DNA of 64,000 nt from Janibacter terrae NBRC 107853 (GTDB lineage Bacteria; Actinomycetota; Actinomycetes; Actinomycetales; Dermatophilaceae), in contig NZ_BCUV01000003.1 in assembly GCF_001591405.1 (NCBI RefSeq), positions 62,001 through 126,000 on the forward strand, written 5' to 3'. This document shows positions 27,526-36,903 of this stretch, piece by piece; position 1 is the stretch's first letter; each line of letters begins with the position of its first letter. The notes beneath the pieces are model-generated. The model did not search any database. It had not been told where the DNA came from and saw nothing but the letters and a program-made list of their open reading frames with translations. The position numbers were made by a program, and so were the translations under genes.

Positions 27526-28329
27526 GTCAATGGTCGAGGCCGGGAGTGCAGCGGACCGGACGTGCGGGACGACGAGCGGGGTGCCCGACCGGGGGTCGTC
27601 GACGACGTCGGCGGCCAGGCCGAAGACCTCACGCACGAGCTCCGCGGTGAGGACCGAGGTGGGGTGGCCGTCGCCGCGGATCCTCCCTTCGCTCATCACC
27701 ACGAGACGGGAGGCGAAGCGAGCCGCCTGGTTGAGGTCGTGCAGCACGGCGACGACCGTGCGGCCCTCGCGGTTGAGCTCGGCGAAGAGCTCGAGCAGCT
27801 CGTACTGGTGGGCGATGTCGAGGAAGGTCGTCGGCTCGTCGAGCAGGATGACCTCGGTGTCCTGCGCGAGCACCATGGCGACCCACGCGCGCTGGCGCTG
27901 ACCGCCCGAGAGAGTGGCGACCGGGGTGTCGGCGAGGTCGCCCAGGTGGGTCCGCTGCAGCGCGGCCGCGATGGCCCGGTCGTCGTCGGGGGACCACTGC
28001 CGCAGCAGGGTGTGGTGCGGGTGCCGACCGCGGGCGACGAGCTCGGCGACGGTGATGCCCTCGGGGGCGACCGCGCTCTGGGGCAGCAGCGAGATCCGTT
28101 GCGCGACAGCGCGTCCACGCATCCGGTGCACGTCCTCGCCGTCGATCTCGACGCGGCCGGCCGAGGGCCGGTTGACCCGGCACAGCGCCTTGAGCAAGGT
28201 CGACTTGCCGCAGCCGTTGGGTCCGACGACGACCATGAAGTCACCCTGCTCGATCGCCAGGTCGAGCGAAGGGATGACCGGCTCGCCCCCGTAGCCGACG
28301 GTGACCTGGTGGGCAGCGAGGAGCGTCAT
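27520..28329 (-). CDS. iron-siderophore ABC transporter ATP-binding protein
   Basis: This 269-residue FecE/FepC-family ATPase has Walker A GPNGCGKST, signature LSGGQRQRAWVAM, Walker B VILLDEPTTFLD and the family-typical DIAHQYELLELF. It energises import of a ferric siderophore through the two permeases. The ATG at 28329 overlaps the preceding permease stop (ATGA). It is the last gene of a four-gene operon with an IdeR/DtxR-type box at its head. The exact siderophore is unknown. Confidence 0.93.
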   Translation of the reverse strand: MTLLAAHQVTVGYGGEPVIPSLDLAIEQGDFMVVVGPNGCGKSTLLKALCRVNRPSAGRVEIDGEDVHRMRGRAVAQRISLLPQSAVAPEGITVAELVARGRHPHHTLLRQWSPDDDRAIAAALQRTHLGDLADTPVATLSGGQRQRAWVAMVLAQDTEVILLDEPTTFLDIAHQYELLELFAELNREGRTVVAVLHDLNQAARFASRLVVMSEGRIRGDGHPTSVLTAELVREVFGLAADVVDDPRSGTPLVVPHVRSAALPASTIDR

Positions 28330-29384
28330 GTGGCCTTCTTCCATTCGCCGACGAGCAGGAGGCCGAGGTAGACGCCACCGATCGCCAGGGTGAGGATGCC
28401 GACGGGCAGCCCGTCGAGGAGGGGGACCTGCTGGGTGGCGAGGTCCGCCAGGGACAGCAGGAGGGCGCCGGTCACCGCGGACAGCCCGAGCAGTGGCCGG
28501 GCGCTGCGGGCCAACCGGCGGGTGATGTGCGGTGCGGTCAGGGCGACGAAGGAGATCGGCCCGGCGACCGCGACGGCACCGCCGGCCAGCAGGACGGACA
28601 GGAGCACCGCCCTTCGCCGGACCGCGCCGGAGTGCACGCCGAGCGAGGCGGCGACCTCGTCGCCCATCTCGGTCATCCCGAGCGGCACCGACAGCATCGC
28701 CAGGGGCACGGCGGCCACGGCGAGGACGATCCAGATCGTCACCGCCTGGTCCCAGCCGCGGGCGTTGAGGCTGCCGTTGATGTAGGCCGCCAGCACCGAC
28801 GACTTGTCCCGGGCCATGACGTAGACGACGTACTGGGTGAAGGCGTAGGCCATCGCCGAGACACCGATGCCGGCGAGCACCATGCGCATCGGGTTGGACA
28901 GGCCGGTGCCGGTACTCACGGCCACCAGCCCCACGGCGATCGCGGCGCCGGCCACGGAGCCGATCACGATCGAGGTGGCGCTGGGCACGAGCAGCCCGAC
29001 GAAGGCAGCACCGGCGCCTGCACCCGCGCTGACCCCGATGACATCGGGACTGCCCAGGGGGTTGCGGGTCACCGACTGGAAGAGCGCGCCGGAGGCGCCG
29101 AGCGCTGCACCGGCACCGAGCGCGACGACCAGCCGCGGCCCGCGCAGGTTGCCGAGGACGAAGTTGGCCTTGCCCCGCGCGTCCCCGCCCAGGACATCGG
29201 CGATGCCTGCCGGCAGCTCCATGACCGGGATGCCGAGCCGCCCCATCGACAACGTCGCCACAGCCGCGCCGACGACCAGGGCGACGAGGACGAGGCCCAG
29301 GAGTGCCACCCTTCGGCGCACCGGCAGTCGGACACGGCGACCCAGACCGATGACGGGCTCCGAGGTGGTCCACGGGGTGCTCAT
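28326..29384 (-). CDS. iron-siderophore ABC transporter permease (FecCD family, second)
   Basis: This 352-residue permease has about ten helices and the FecCD landmarks LRGPRLVVALGAGAALGASGALFQSVTRNPLGSPDVIG and GGAVAVAGPISFVALTAPHI. It pairs with the adjacent permease as the membrane channel. The ATG at 29384 overlaps the first permease stop by 4 bases. Membership in the iron operon is clear from the binding protein and upstream iron box. Confidence 0.93.
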   Translation of the reverse strand: MSTPWTTSEPVIGLGRRVRLPVRRRVALLGLVLVALVVGAAVATLSMGRLGIPVMELPAGIADVLGGDARGKANFVLGNLRGPRLVVALGAGAALGASGALFQSVTRNPLGSPDVIGVSAGAGAGAAFVGLLVPSATSIVIGSVAGAAIAVGLVAVSTGTGLSNPMRMVLAGIGVSAMAYAFTQYVVYVMARDKSSVLAAYINGSLNARGWDQAVTIWIVLAVAAVPLAMLSVPLGMTEMGDEVAASLGVHSGAVRRRAVLLSVLLAGGAVAVAGPISFVALTAPHITRRLARSARPLLGLSAVTGALLLSLADLATQQVPLLDGLPVGILTLAIGGVYLGLLLVGEWKKAT

Positions 29385-30400
29385 GCCGCCCGCTTCCCGA
29401 GGCGCCGGACCGCGAGAAGGAGGACCGGTGCCCCCACGAAGGCCGTCACCACCCCCACCATGAGCTCCTGCGGTCGCAGCACGACCCGACCGATGATGTC
29501 CGCCCCGAGCAGCACGATCGGGCCGACGAGCAGGCAGGTGATGAGCTGTCGGCGCATGTCCAGGCCGACGAGGGTCCGCACGATGTGGGGGACGGCCAGA
29601 CCGACGAAGGCGATCGGTCCGACGGCTGCGGTTGCCGCCGCGCAGAGCAGGGTTGCCGCGCCGAGAGCAGCAGTGCGCAGCAGGGTGGTGTTGACCCCCA
29701 GGCCGGTCGCGGTCTCCGAGCCCAGGGCGAGGGCGTTGAGGCCGCTCGCCGAGAGCAGAGCGAGGACCAGCCCGACGATGAGGAAGGGGGCGACCGACCG
29801 CAGCTGGTCGAGCCCACCGTCACCCAGCGATCCGACGACCCAGAAGCGGTAGCTGTCGAAGTGCTGGGGCATCGACAGTGCGAGCCCCTGGACGTAGGCG
29901 CTGAGCACCGCCGCGACGACCGCACCAGCGAGGACGAGGCGCACCAGGCTGGCGCCGCCGCCACCCACCGTGCCGATCGTGTGGACGACGAGCGCCGCGA
30001 TCCCACCGCCGAGCAGTGCGACCCATGCCGAGGCCGTCGACCCCGTCGCCACGCCGAAGAAGGCGCTCGCGGTCACCATCGCGGCAGCCGCACCGGCGTT
30101 GATGCCGAGCAGCCCCGGGTCGGCGAGCGGGTTGGCGGTTACGCCCTGCATGAGCGCCCCCGACAGGGCCAGCGCGACCCCCACCGCAAGCGCGAGCAGG
30201 GTGCGCTCGATGCGTGAGTCGAGAACGGTCGCCAGGTAGGTGTCCGGCCGCCCGGTGAGAGCGCCGATCACCTCGGGCAGGGACGTGGACTTGGATCCGA
30301 CGGCGAGGGAGGCCAAGCAGATGAGGGCGAGCATGACGACGCACCCCACGAGGACCAAGGCGGTCCGTGGGGTGCGTCGTGCGGAGGGCGTGCTCGTCAC
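29381..30400 (-). CDS. iron-siderophore ABC transporter permease (FecCD family, first)
   Basis: This 339-residue permease carries the FecCD motif LALSGALMQGVTANPLADPGLLGINAGAAAA and AVGPIAFVGLAVPHIVR. The GTG at 30400 lies 10 bases after the binding-protein stop. It forms the heterodimeric permease with the next gene. Nothing unusual is visible in the sequence. Confidence 0.93.
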   Translation of the reverse strand: MTSTPSARRTPRTALVLVGCVVMLALICLASLAVGSKSTSLPEVIGALTGRPDTYLATVLDSRIERTLLALAVGVALALSGALMQGVTANPLADPGLLGINAGAAAAMVTASAFFGVATGSTASAWVALLGGGIAALVVHTIGTVGGGGASLVRLVLAGAVVAAVLSAYVQGLALSMPQHFDSYRFWVVGSLGDGGLDQLRSVAPFLIVGLVLALLSASGLNALALGSETATGLGVNTTLLRTAALGAATLLCAAATAAVGPIAFVGLAVPHIVRTLVGLDMRRQLITCLLVGPIVLLGADIIGRVVLRPQELMVGVVTAFVGAPVLLLAVRRLGKRAA

Positions 30401-30410
30401 CAGCCGAGGG

Positions 30411-31442
30411 TCACTTGGCGTCGGCCTTGGCGATGGCCTTGTCGATCATCTTCGGGTAGCGCTCGAGCGTGTACGGCACGGTGAGCGGGTTGATCATCGA
30501 CGAGGCGGTGACGAAGGCGTTGTCCTCGCCGGCGACGACCGCGCCCTGCTTGATCGCCGGGATCGAGGCGTAGAGCTTGTTGTCCATCGCCTGCTTCTTG
30601 GCCTTCGGATCGCTGTAGAAGGTGAAGATCAGGTCGCTGTCGTTCAGCTTGTCGGCGTTCTCGTAGCCGATGACCGCGGAGTCGGTTCCCTCGGTCTCCT
30701 CGAGGGTCTTGACGACCGGGTCGGGCTTCAGCCCGAGCTTCTGCACGATCGCGGCGCGCTGCTCCGTCGGCAGGAAGACACCGAGGGTGTCGGGTGTCGT
30801 GTAGACGTACGAGAAGGTGTGCTCGGCCCACTCGGGGTGCTTCTTCGCCTCGTCGGCGAGCTGCTGCTCGAGGTCCTCGACGACACCCCGGGCCTGCTCC
30901 TCCTCGCCGAGCGCCTCGCCGATGATCTCGATCTGCTCGTCCCAGTCGGTGCTCCACGCCTTGTCCGGGTAGGCGACGGTCGGGGCGATCTCGCTCAGCG
31001 AGTCGTACTGCTCCTGGGTGATGCCGGACCAGGGGGCGAGGATGACGTCGGGCTCGAGCTCGACGATCTTCTCCAGGTCCAGCTCCTCGCCGGCCCCGAC
31101 GAACTCCGGGAGCGTGCCCCCTTCGTCCTTGACGGCCTCGTGGACCCACGGCGTGTAGCCGGACTCGTCGGCGGCCCACGCGTACTCCTCCATGCCCACC
31201 GGCACGGTGCCGAGGGCGATCGAGGTCTCGGTGGAGCCCTGGCCGAGGGTGACGACCTTCTTCGGCTTCTCGGTGATCTCGGCGGTGCCGAGGGCGGACT
31301 CGATGCTCACGGGGAATGCGGAGTCGTCGGAGCCGGACGTCGCGGCGGCGTCGGTGGCGGGGTCCGAGCCGCAGGCGCTCAGGGCGACGGGTGCGGCGAC
31401 GAGGAGGGCGACACCGGTGGTGCGCAGGCGGGGCAGGGGCAT
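30411..31442 (-). CDS. iron-siderophore-binding lipoprotein
   Basis: This 343-residue substrate-binding protein has signal peptide and lipobox LSAC with Cys at 24, so it is a lipid-anchored class III (FecB/FhuD-like) binding protein. Two lobes are joined by a long helix; recognisable segments include ELEPDVILAPWSGITQEQYDSLSEIAPTVAY. Ferric siderophores are the expected ligand. The ATG at 31442 follows CTGAGG. A 19-base IdeR/DtxR-type box lies 26 bases upstream, so the operon should be iron-repressed. One in-frame GAA codon coincides with an embedded octamer near 31115. Confidence 0.93.
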   Translation of the reverse strand: MPLPRLRTTGVALLVAAPVALSACGSDPATDAAATSGSDDSAFPVSIESALGTAEITEKPKKVVTLGQGSTETSIALGTVPVGMEEYAWAADESGYTPWVHEAVKDEGGTLPEFVGAGEELDLEKIVELEPDVILAPWSGITQEQYDSLSEIAPTVAYPDKAWSTDWDEQIEIIGEALGEEEQARGVVEDLEQQLADEAKKHPEWAEHTFSYVYTTPDTLGVFLPTEQRAAIVQKLGLKPDPVVKTLEETEGTDSAVIGYENADKLNDSDLIFTFYSDPKAKKQAMDNKLYASIPAIKQGAVVAGEDNAFVTASSMINPLTVPYTLERYPKMIDKAIAKADAK

Positions 31443-31467
31443 GGCAGAACCTCAGGTCGATGGATGG

Positions 31468-31486
31468 TTAGGAGAGGCTAACCTAC
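31468..31486. promoter_or_regulatory. IdeR/DtxR-type iron box
   Basis: TTAGGAGAGGCTAACCTAC matches the consensus TTAGGTTAGSCTAACCTWA at about 16 of 19 positions. It lies between the siderophore operon (minus) and a methyltransferase remnant (plus). Fe(II)-loaded regulator would repress the operon. Confidence 0.82.
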
Positions 31487-31502
31487 TCAATCGCGCGAGT
31501 GA

Positions 31503-31922
31503 ATGGAGGTGCCAGTCCGCGACCGCGGCCTCGACATCGTCCTGGTGCAGGCCGACGTCAACGCTGCTGCCCCCTTCGGCTCCGCGCAGCACGACCTCGT
31601 GACAGCCGCCTACGCATCCGTCCCGCGGACGCCCGACGGCCGCGGCGTCGCCCACGTGCTCGACGCCGTCGCGCCGGGCGGCCACCTCGTCGTCGTCAAC
31701 CACGACACGCACGACATGGACGAGACCGCGACGCACGGCGACGTGGACCAGACCCGGCCCTTCGACCACCACGCCTTCGTCGGCACCGACGACCTCGTGG
31801 CCGCGATCGCCGAGCGGCCCGGGTGGGTCGTCGAGGTCCACGAGCGCCGGGAGCGCCCAGCCGGCGCGGTCTCCGCGCACCACGTGCACGACGTCGTGCT
31901 GCGTGCACGCCGTGGGGCCTGA
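31503..31922 (+). pseudogene. N-terminally truncated class I methyltransferase remnant
   Basis: This 139-codon frame starts in the middle of a class I SAM-dependent methyltransferase. It has the QADVNAAAP strand-5 region, then HDLVTAAYASVP, then LDAVAPGGHLVVVNHD and a C-terminal VHEVV-like segment ending VVLRARR. The N-terminal part with motif I (GxGxG, SAM binding) is absent. A TGA lies directly in frame before the ATG, and upstream DNA is the siderophore promoter. No ribosome site is visible. It is probably a deletion relic whose missing half was replaced by the iron operon, though a short expressed protein cannot be excluded. Confidence 0.65.
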
Positions 31923-31941
31923 CGATGGGACAATCTGCGGC

Positions 31942-33381
31942 ATGAGCCCCGCCCCCGACGCCGCCCAGCGGCAGGCCGCCGCCGACCTCGAGCTGCGCAA
32001 GCGCATGCGCCAGGTGGAGGAGAGCATCCTCGAGCGTGCGCCCGAGCACGACCTGCAGCCCAGCCTCGACCGCATCCGGGCGGTCATGGACCTGCTCGGC
32101 GAGCCGCAGCGCACCTTTCCGGCGATCCACGTCACGGGCACCAACGGCAAGACCTCGACCGCGCGGATCATCGAGTCGGTGCTGCGCGAGTCGGGCCTGA
32201 AGACGGGACGGTTCACCTCGCCGCACCTGCAGGACATCCGGGAGCGGATCACCATCGGCGGGGAGCTGATCACGCGCGAGGCCTTCCTCGACGCGTGGGC
32301 GGACATCGCCCCCTTCGTCGACGCGGTCGACACCCGCTCGGTCGCCGAGGGTGGACCGCGGATGACCTACTTCGAGGTGCTCGTCGCGCTCGCCTACGCG
32401 GCCTTCGCCGACGCGCCGATCGACATCGCCATCATCGAGGTCGGGATGGGCGGGTCGTGGGACGCGACCAACGTGCTCGAGGCCGACGTCGCGGTCATCA
32501 CCCCCGTCGGGCTCGACCACCAGCACTTCCTCGGTGACTCCATCGAGGACATCGCCTCGGAGAAGGCGGGGATCATCCACCCCGGCGCCATCGCGGTGAG
32601 CGCCCCCCAGGAGCCCGAGGTCCTGGACATCCTGCGCGAGCGGGCCGAGGAGGTCGGCGCGCAGCTGAAGGTCGAGGGAGCCGACTTCGGGGTCCTCGAG
32701 CGCGAGGTCGCGGTCGGCGGCCAGGTCATCTCCCTGCGCGGCCTCGCCGGGGACCACCCCGACCTGCTGCTCAAGCTCCACGGCGCGCACCAGGCGGGCA
32801 ACGCGGCGCTCGCCGTCGCGGCCGTCGAGGCCTTCCTCGGCGGGGGAGAGCAGCCGCTCGGGGAGGAGGTCCTCGCCGCCGGGCTGGCCACGGCCACCTC
32901 GCCCGGTCGTCTCGAGATCGTGCGCCGCAGCCCCACCGTCATCGTCGACGCGGCCCACAACCCGCACGGCGCGGCGGTCCTCGCCGAGGCGCTCAAGGAC
33001 TCCTTCACCTTCAGCCACCTCGTCGGCGTCGTCTCGATCTTCAAGGACAAGGACGTCGTCGGGATCCTCGAGGCCCTCGAGCCGGCGCTCGACGAGGTCG
33101 TCGTCACCCGCTCGACCTCCCCGCGCGCGATGCGTCCCGACCGCCTGGGCGAGATCGCCGGGGAGGTCTTCGGTGACCACCGCGTCACGGTCGTCGACGA
33201 GCTGCCCGACGCGCTCGACCGCGCGGCCGAGCTGGCGGACGAAGGGGGAGTCGCCGGCGGTGTCGTCGCGACCGGGTCCATCGTCACCGTCGGTGAGGTG
33301 CGCCTGCTCCTCGGCGTGACCGACGTCGAGGAGCCCGTCGCCCCGCCGGTCGAGGTGCCGGTGGATCTCGACGACGAGTGA
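31942..33381 (+). CDS. folC: bifunctional folylpolyglutamate/dihydrofolate synthase
   Basis: This 479-residue Mur-ligase-like enzyme adds glutamate to dihydropteroate and folates. The P-loop is GTNGKTSTA at about residue 70, followed by FTSPHLQDIRERI, GMGGSWDATNV and the DAAHNPHGA motif. An N-terminal helical extension of about 40 residues precedes the core. The ATG at 31942 lies 7 bases after GACAAT, suggesting a leaderless transcript. In related actinobacteria folC follows ileS or valS; here an accessory stretch separates it from ileS. A GAA-GGG-GGA (Glu-Gly-Gly) appears at the octamer near 33242, in a gene otherwise using GAG for Glu. Confidence 0.94.
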   Translation: MSPAPDAAQRQAAADLELRKRMRQVEESILERAPEHDLQPSLDRIRAVMDLLGEPQRTFPAIHVTGTNGKTSTARIIESVLRESGLKTGRFTSPHLQDIRERITIGGELITREAFLDAWADIAPFVDAVDTRSVAEGGPRMTYFEVLVALAYAAFADAPIDIAIIEVGMGGSWDATNVLEADVAVITPVGLDHQHFLGDSIEDIASEKAGIIHPGAIAVSAPQEPEVLDILRERAEEVGAQLKVEGADFGVLEREVAVGGQVISLRGLAGDHPDLLLKLHGAHQAGNAALAVAAVEAFLGGGEQPLGEEVLAAGLATATSPGRLEIVRRSPTVIVDAAHNPHGAAVLAEALKDSFTFSHLVGVVSIFKDKDVVGILEALEPALDEVVVTRSTSPRAMRPDRLGEIAGEVFGDHRVTVVDELPDALDRAAELADEGGVAGGVVATGSIVTVGEVRLLLGVTDVEEPVAPPVEVPVDLDDE

Positions 33382-33401
33382 GCCGCTTACCCTTGACCAC
33401 C

Positions 33402-33797
33402 GTGACTCCCGACCAGCAGCCGCGCCCCCAGGGCAAGTTCATGTGGCGGATGCTCGCCACCGTCGTGGGCGGCCAGGCGCTCGTCATCTTCTTCGGCGCC
33501 CTGACGAGCCGGGGCCTCGACCCGGACCAGGACGCGGTGATCGCGGGGCTGACCCCCTTCGTCCTGCTCTGCGGCCTGGCCGTCCTCGCGCTCGTCTCCG
33601 CGGGTGTGATGAAGCGGCCCTTCGGGCCGGCCCTGGGATGGGTCGTCCAGGTTCTCTCCATCCTGTCGGGACTCTTCGTGCCGATGATGTTCGTCGTCGG
33701 TGCGATGTTCGCGCTCCTCTACGGCTACTGCCAGCGCGTGGGCCGACGCGTCGATCGTGAACAGGCCGCCCGCGCCACGACCCAGCAGGAGAGCTGA
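33402..33797 (+). CDS. DUF4233 family membrane protein
   Basis: This 131-residue protein has about four hydrophobic helices ([64 protein letters not shown]) and a basic, Gln-rich tail. It matches the DUF4233 family, found almost always between folC and ndk in actinobacteria; its function is unknown. The GTG at 33402 lies 8 bases after TACCCT, suggesting a leaderless start. An alternative GTG at 33378 overlaps the folC stop. Confidence 0.85.
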   Translation: MTPDQQPRPQGKFMWRMLATVVGGQALVIFFGALTSRGLDPDQDAVIAGLTPFVLLCGLAVLALVSAGVMKRPFGPALGWVVQVLSILSGLFVPMMFVVGAMFALLYGYCQRVGRRVDREQAARATTQQES

Positions 33798-33799
33798 CC

Positions 33800-34627
33800 T
33801 TGGACCTCATCACCGCCATCATCCTCGGGCTCGTCCAGGGGCTCACCGAGTTCCTCCCGGTGAGCTCCAGCGCCCACGTCTCGATCGTCGGGCAGCTGCT
33901 CGGGCAGGAGGACCCGGGCGCGGCGTTCACCGCGATCACCCAGCTGGGCACCGAGGCCGCGGTCGTCATCTACTTCTGGCGCGACATCACGACGATCATC
34001 CGCAAGTGGTGCCTCTCGCTCGCCGGCAAGGTCGCCAGGGACGACCCGGACGTGCGCATGGGCTGGCTCGTCATCATCGGCACCATCCCCATCGGCCTCC
34101 TCGGCATCCTCTTCCAGGACCAGATCGAGACCTCGCTGCGGAGCCTGTGGATCACCGCGACGATGCTGCTCGTCTTCGCCCTCGTCATCATGGCCGCCGA
34201 GCGGCTCGGCACCCAGCGCCGCGAGCTGACCGAGCTGTCGTGGAAGCACGGCATCTTCTACGGCCTCTGGCAGGCCCTGGCCCTCGTGCCGGGGGTCTCC
34301 CGCAGCGGCGGCACGATCGCCGGCGGTCTCTTCATGGGCTACACCCGTGAGGCCGCGGCCCGATACAGCTTCCTCCTCGCGATCCCCGCGGTCATCGCCT
34401 CGGGCGGCCTGCAGGTCGTCAAGATCGCCGGGGGAGAAGGGACCGGCGAGACCGGCTGGACGCCGATCATCGTGGCCACCCTCATCGCCTTCGTCGTCGG
34501 CTACGCCGTCATCGCGTGGTTCATGCGCTACATCACGACCCACACCTTCACCCCCTTCATGGTCTACCGGATCCTCCTGGCGCTCGGCCTCTTCGCCCTG
34601 CTGGGTACGGGCACGATCAGCGCGTGA
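33800..34627 (+). CDS. uppP: undecaprenyl-diphosphate phosphatase
   Basis: This 275-residue BacA/UppP membrane enzyme dephosphorylates undecaprenyl diphosphate to recycle the cell-wall lipid carrier. Both conserved motifs are present: [12 protein letters not shown] (residues 15-26) and PGVSRSGGT. About eight helices are predicted. The start is a TTG at 33800 preceded by AGGAGA; no better start gives the conserved N-terminus. It is inserted between DUF4233 and ndk, next to other envelope genes (mreBCD, mrdA). Confidence 0.95.
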   Translation: MDLITAIILGLVQGLTEFLPVSSSAHVSIVGQLLGQEDPGAAFTAITQLGTEAAVVIYFWRDITTIIRKWCLSLAGKVARDDPDVRMGWLVIIGTIPIGLLGILFQDQIETSLRSLWITATMLLVFALVIMAAERLGTQRRELTELSWKHGIFYGLWQALALVPGVSRSGGTIAGGLFMGYTREAAARYSFLLAIPAVIASGGLQVVKIAGGEGTGETGWTPIIVATLIAFVVGYAVIAWFMRYITTHTFTPFMVYRILLALGLFALLGTGTISA

Positions 34628-34641
34628 CTACGCTGGGGCCC

Positions 34642-35076
34642 GTGACCGAGACCGTGCAGACCGAACGCTCCCTGATCCTCGTCAAGCCCGACGGCTTCCG
34701 CCGTGGCCTCACCGGTGAGGTGATCCGCCGGATCGAGGCGAAGGGGTACACCCTCGTCGCGCTCTCCGTGGTCACCCCGACCCGGGAGCAGCTCGCCGCG
34801 CACTACGCCGAGCACGAGGGCAAGCCCTTCTACGAGCCGCTCCTGGACTTCATGTCCTCCGGCCCCGTGGCCGCGGTCGTCATCGAGGGCCAGGAGTGCA
34901 TCAAGGGCTTCCGTTCGCTCGCCGGCGCGACCAAGCCGACCGAGGCGGCCCCCGGCACGATCCGTGGCGACCTCGGCCGCAAGTGGGCCGGCGCGGTGGA
35001 CGAGAACATCGTCCACGGCTCCGACTCGCCGGAGTCCGCCGACCGTGAGATCGGCATCTGGTTCCCGAAGCTCTGA
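34642..35076 (+). CDS. ndk: nucleoside diphosphate kinase
   Basis: This 144-residue enzyme transfers phosphate between nucleoside di- and triphosphates. The phospho-accepting His is residue 125 in NIVHGSDS, with KPDGFRRG near the N-terminus and GIWFP at the end. The GTG at 34642 lies exactly 7 bases after TACGCT, giving a leaderless transcript; longer in-frame starts upstream would overlap uppP. An embedded CGAAGGGG falls in Lys-Gly at 34737. Confidence 0.96.
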   Translation: MTETVQTERSLILVKPDGFRRGLTGEVIRRIEAKGYTLVALSVVTPTREQLAAHYAEHEGKPFYEPLLDFMSSGPVAAVVIEGQECIKGFRSLAGATKPTEAAPGTIRGDLGRKWAGAVDENIVHGSDSPESADREIGIWFPKL

Positions 35077-35077
35077 C

Positions 35078-36127
35078 GTGGCGGAGGGAGCACGAGGAGG
35101 ACGCCGAGGGCTCCCACGCCTGGCCCGTGACCTCGCCATCGACCTCGGGACCGCCAACACCCTGATCCACCACCAGGATCGCGGCGTCGTCCTCGACGAG
35201 CCGAGCGTCGTCGCGGTGAGTGCCGAGACGGGGGAGCTCGTCGCCGCGGGCACCCGGGCCAAGGAGATGCTCGGGCGCACGCCCGGGGCCGTCCGGGCGG
35301 TGCGTCCGATGCGCGCCGGGGTCATCAGCGAGCCCGATGCCACCGAGCAGATGCTGCGGTGGTTCACCGACCGCGTCGGCATGTCCCGCGTCTTCCGCCC
35401 GCGCGTCGTCGTGTGCATCCCGAGCGACATCACGGGTGTCGAGCGTCGGGCGGTCGAGGAGGCCGTCCTGCGCGTCGGAGCCCGGCGCGTCTACCTCGTC
35501 GAGGAGCCGATGGTCGCCGCCATCGGCGCCGGCCTCCCGGTGACCGACACCCAGGCCTCGATGGTCGTCGACATCGGCGGCGGCTCGACCGACGTCGCCG
35601 TCATCGCGCTCGGCGGGATCGTCGCCTCGCGCAGCACCCGCACCGCCGGCGACGCCATCGACGACGCCATCGTCGACCACGTGCGCCGCCACCTCTCGCT
35701 GCTGCTCGGGGAGCGGAGCGCCGAGCACATCAAGGTCGAGGTCGGCTCCGCGTTCCCGCTCGCCACCGAGGTGTCCACGCGCGTGCGCGGCCGCGACCTC
35801 GTCACGGGCCTGCCCAAGACCGTCGACGTCGGCTCGGCCGAGATCCGGCGGGCCATCGCCGGGCCCGTCGGTGAGGTCGTCGGCCTGGTCCGTGACGTCC
35901 TCGACCGCTGCCCGCCCGAGCTCGCCGGCGACGTGCTCCAGCGCGGCATCACCCTCACCGGCGGTGGCGCGCTGCTGCGCGGGCTCGACGCGCGGCTGCG
36001 CCACGAGCTCGGCGTCCCCGTCACCGTCGCCGACGCGCCGCTGCGCGCCGTGGTGCGCGGCGCCGGCCGGTGCGTCGACGACTTCGCCGCACTGCAACCC
36101 GTCCTCGTCGACGGCCACCGGTTCTGA
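35078..36127 (+). CDS. mreB: rod shape-determining protein MreB
   Basis: This 349-residue actin-like filament protein has the phosphate-1 motif DLGTANT, VCIPSDITGVERRAVEEA, the phosphate-2 motif VVDIGGGSTDVAVI and the adenosine loop ITLTGGGALLRGL. It organises lateral wall synthesis at the membrane. The N-terminus is preceded by a short Gly/Arg-rich extension. The GTG at 35078 begins one base after the ndk stop without a clear ribosome site. It is the first gene of a tight mreB-mreC-mreD-mrdA run. Confidence 0.94.
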   Translation: MAEGARGGRRGLPRLARDLAIDLGTANTLIHHQDRGVVLDEPSVVAVSAETGELVAAGTRAKEMLGRTPGAVRAVRPMRAGVISEPDATEQMLRWFTDRVGMSRVFRPRVVVCIPSDITGVERRAVEEAVLRVGARRVYLVEEPMVAAIGAGLPVTDTQASMVVDIGGGSTDVAVIALGGIVASRSTRTAGDAIDDAIVDHVRRHLSLLLGERSAEHIKVEVGSAFPLATEVSTRVRGRDLVTGLPKTVDVGSAEIRRAIAGPVGEVVGLVRDVLDRCPPELAGDVLQRGITLTGGGALLRGLDARLRHELGVPVTVADAPLRAVVRGAGRCVDDFAALQPVLVDGHRF

Positions 36128-36903
36128 TGCGTCGCCGCGTCCTGCCCGTGCTGCTCGCGCTCACGCTGCTCGTGCTGCTGGCGGACCTCGCCGGTGCGCC
36201 GCTCGGCCCCCTGCGCGGGGCCGGCGACGCGGTCCTGGGCCCCGTCGAGCGCCTCGTCGCGCCCGGTGACGACGAAGCCGACCGGCTCGAGCGGGACAAC
36301 ATCCGCCTCGCCGAGGAGATCCGGACCCTGCGCGAGCAGGCCCGTGCGGGACGGGCTCTCGACGAGCTCGACGCGGGCGAGCTGCGCACGGTCAGCGCGC
36401 GCGTGGTCGCGCTCGACCGCGCCGGGGCGTCCGGCCCGGAGCGGGTGACGATCGACGTCGGCCGTCGCGACGGCGTGCGCGTCGACAGCGCGGTCATCGC
36501 CCCGGACGGCCTCGTGGGCCGGGTCGTCTCCGTCGCCGACTGGAGCGCCGACGTCGCCGTCGTCGGAGCGCCCGATGCGGGCGTCGGGGTCCGCACCGGG
36601 CCGCGAGGAGTCATCGGCACCCTGTCGGGGTCGGACCCCACGACGACGCACGCCGCGGACGAGCTCGTCATCACCCAGCTCACCCGCGCCCGGACGACGA
36701 AGGGGGACGACGTCACGACGCTCGGCAGCCCCGGGCAACGGCCGTACCCGCCCGGGATCCACGTCGGCACGGTGACGCGCGTCGAGCACGCCGCGGGCGC
36801 CCTCACCGACACCGCCGTCGTCGATCCCGCGGTCGACCTCGCGACCGTCGACGTCGTCGCGGTCGTCGTCGGTCCCGGCCGCACGAGCCGGCGCACCCCG
36901 TGA
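36127..36903 (+). CDS. mreC: rod shape-determining protein MreC
   Basis: This 258-residue protein has an N-terminal membrane helix (VLPVLLALTLLVLLADLAG), a short coiled coil (DEADRLERDNIRLAEEIRTLREQ) and two beta domains containing VTIDVGRRDGVRVDSAVIAPDGLVGRV. It links MreB to the extracytoplasmic synthases. The ATG at 36127 overlaps the mreB stop by one base (TGATG), and the gene overlaps mreD by 4 bases. Confidence 0.93.
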   Translation: MRRRVLPVLLALTLLVLLADLAGAPLGPLRGAGDAVLGPVERLVAPGDDEADRLERDNIRLAEEIRTLREQARAGRALDELDAGELRTVSARVVALDRAGASGPERVTIDVGRRDGVRVDSAVIAPDGLVGRVVSVADWSADVAVVGAPDAGVGVRTGPRGVIGTLSGSDPTTTHAADELVITQLTRARTTKGDDVTTLGSPGQRPYPPGIHVGTVTRVEHAAGALTDTAVVDPAVDLATVDVVAVVVGPGRTSRRTP

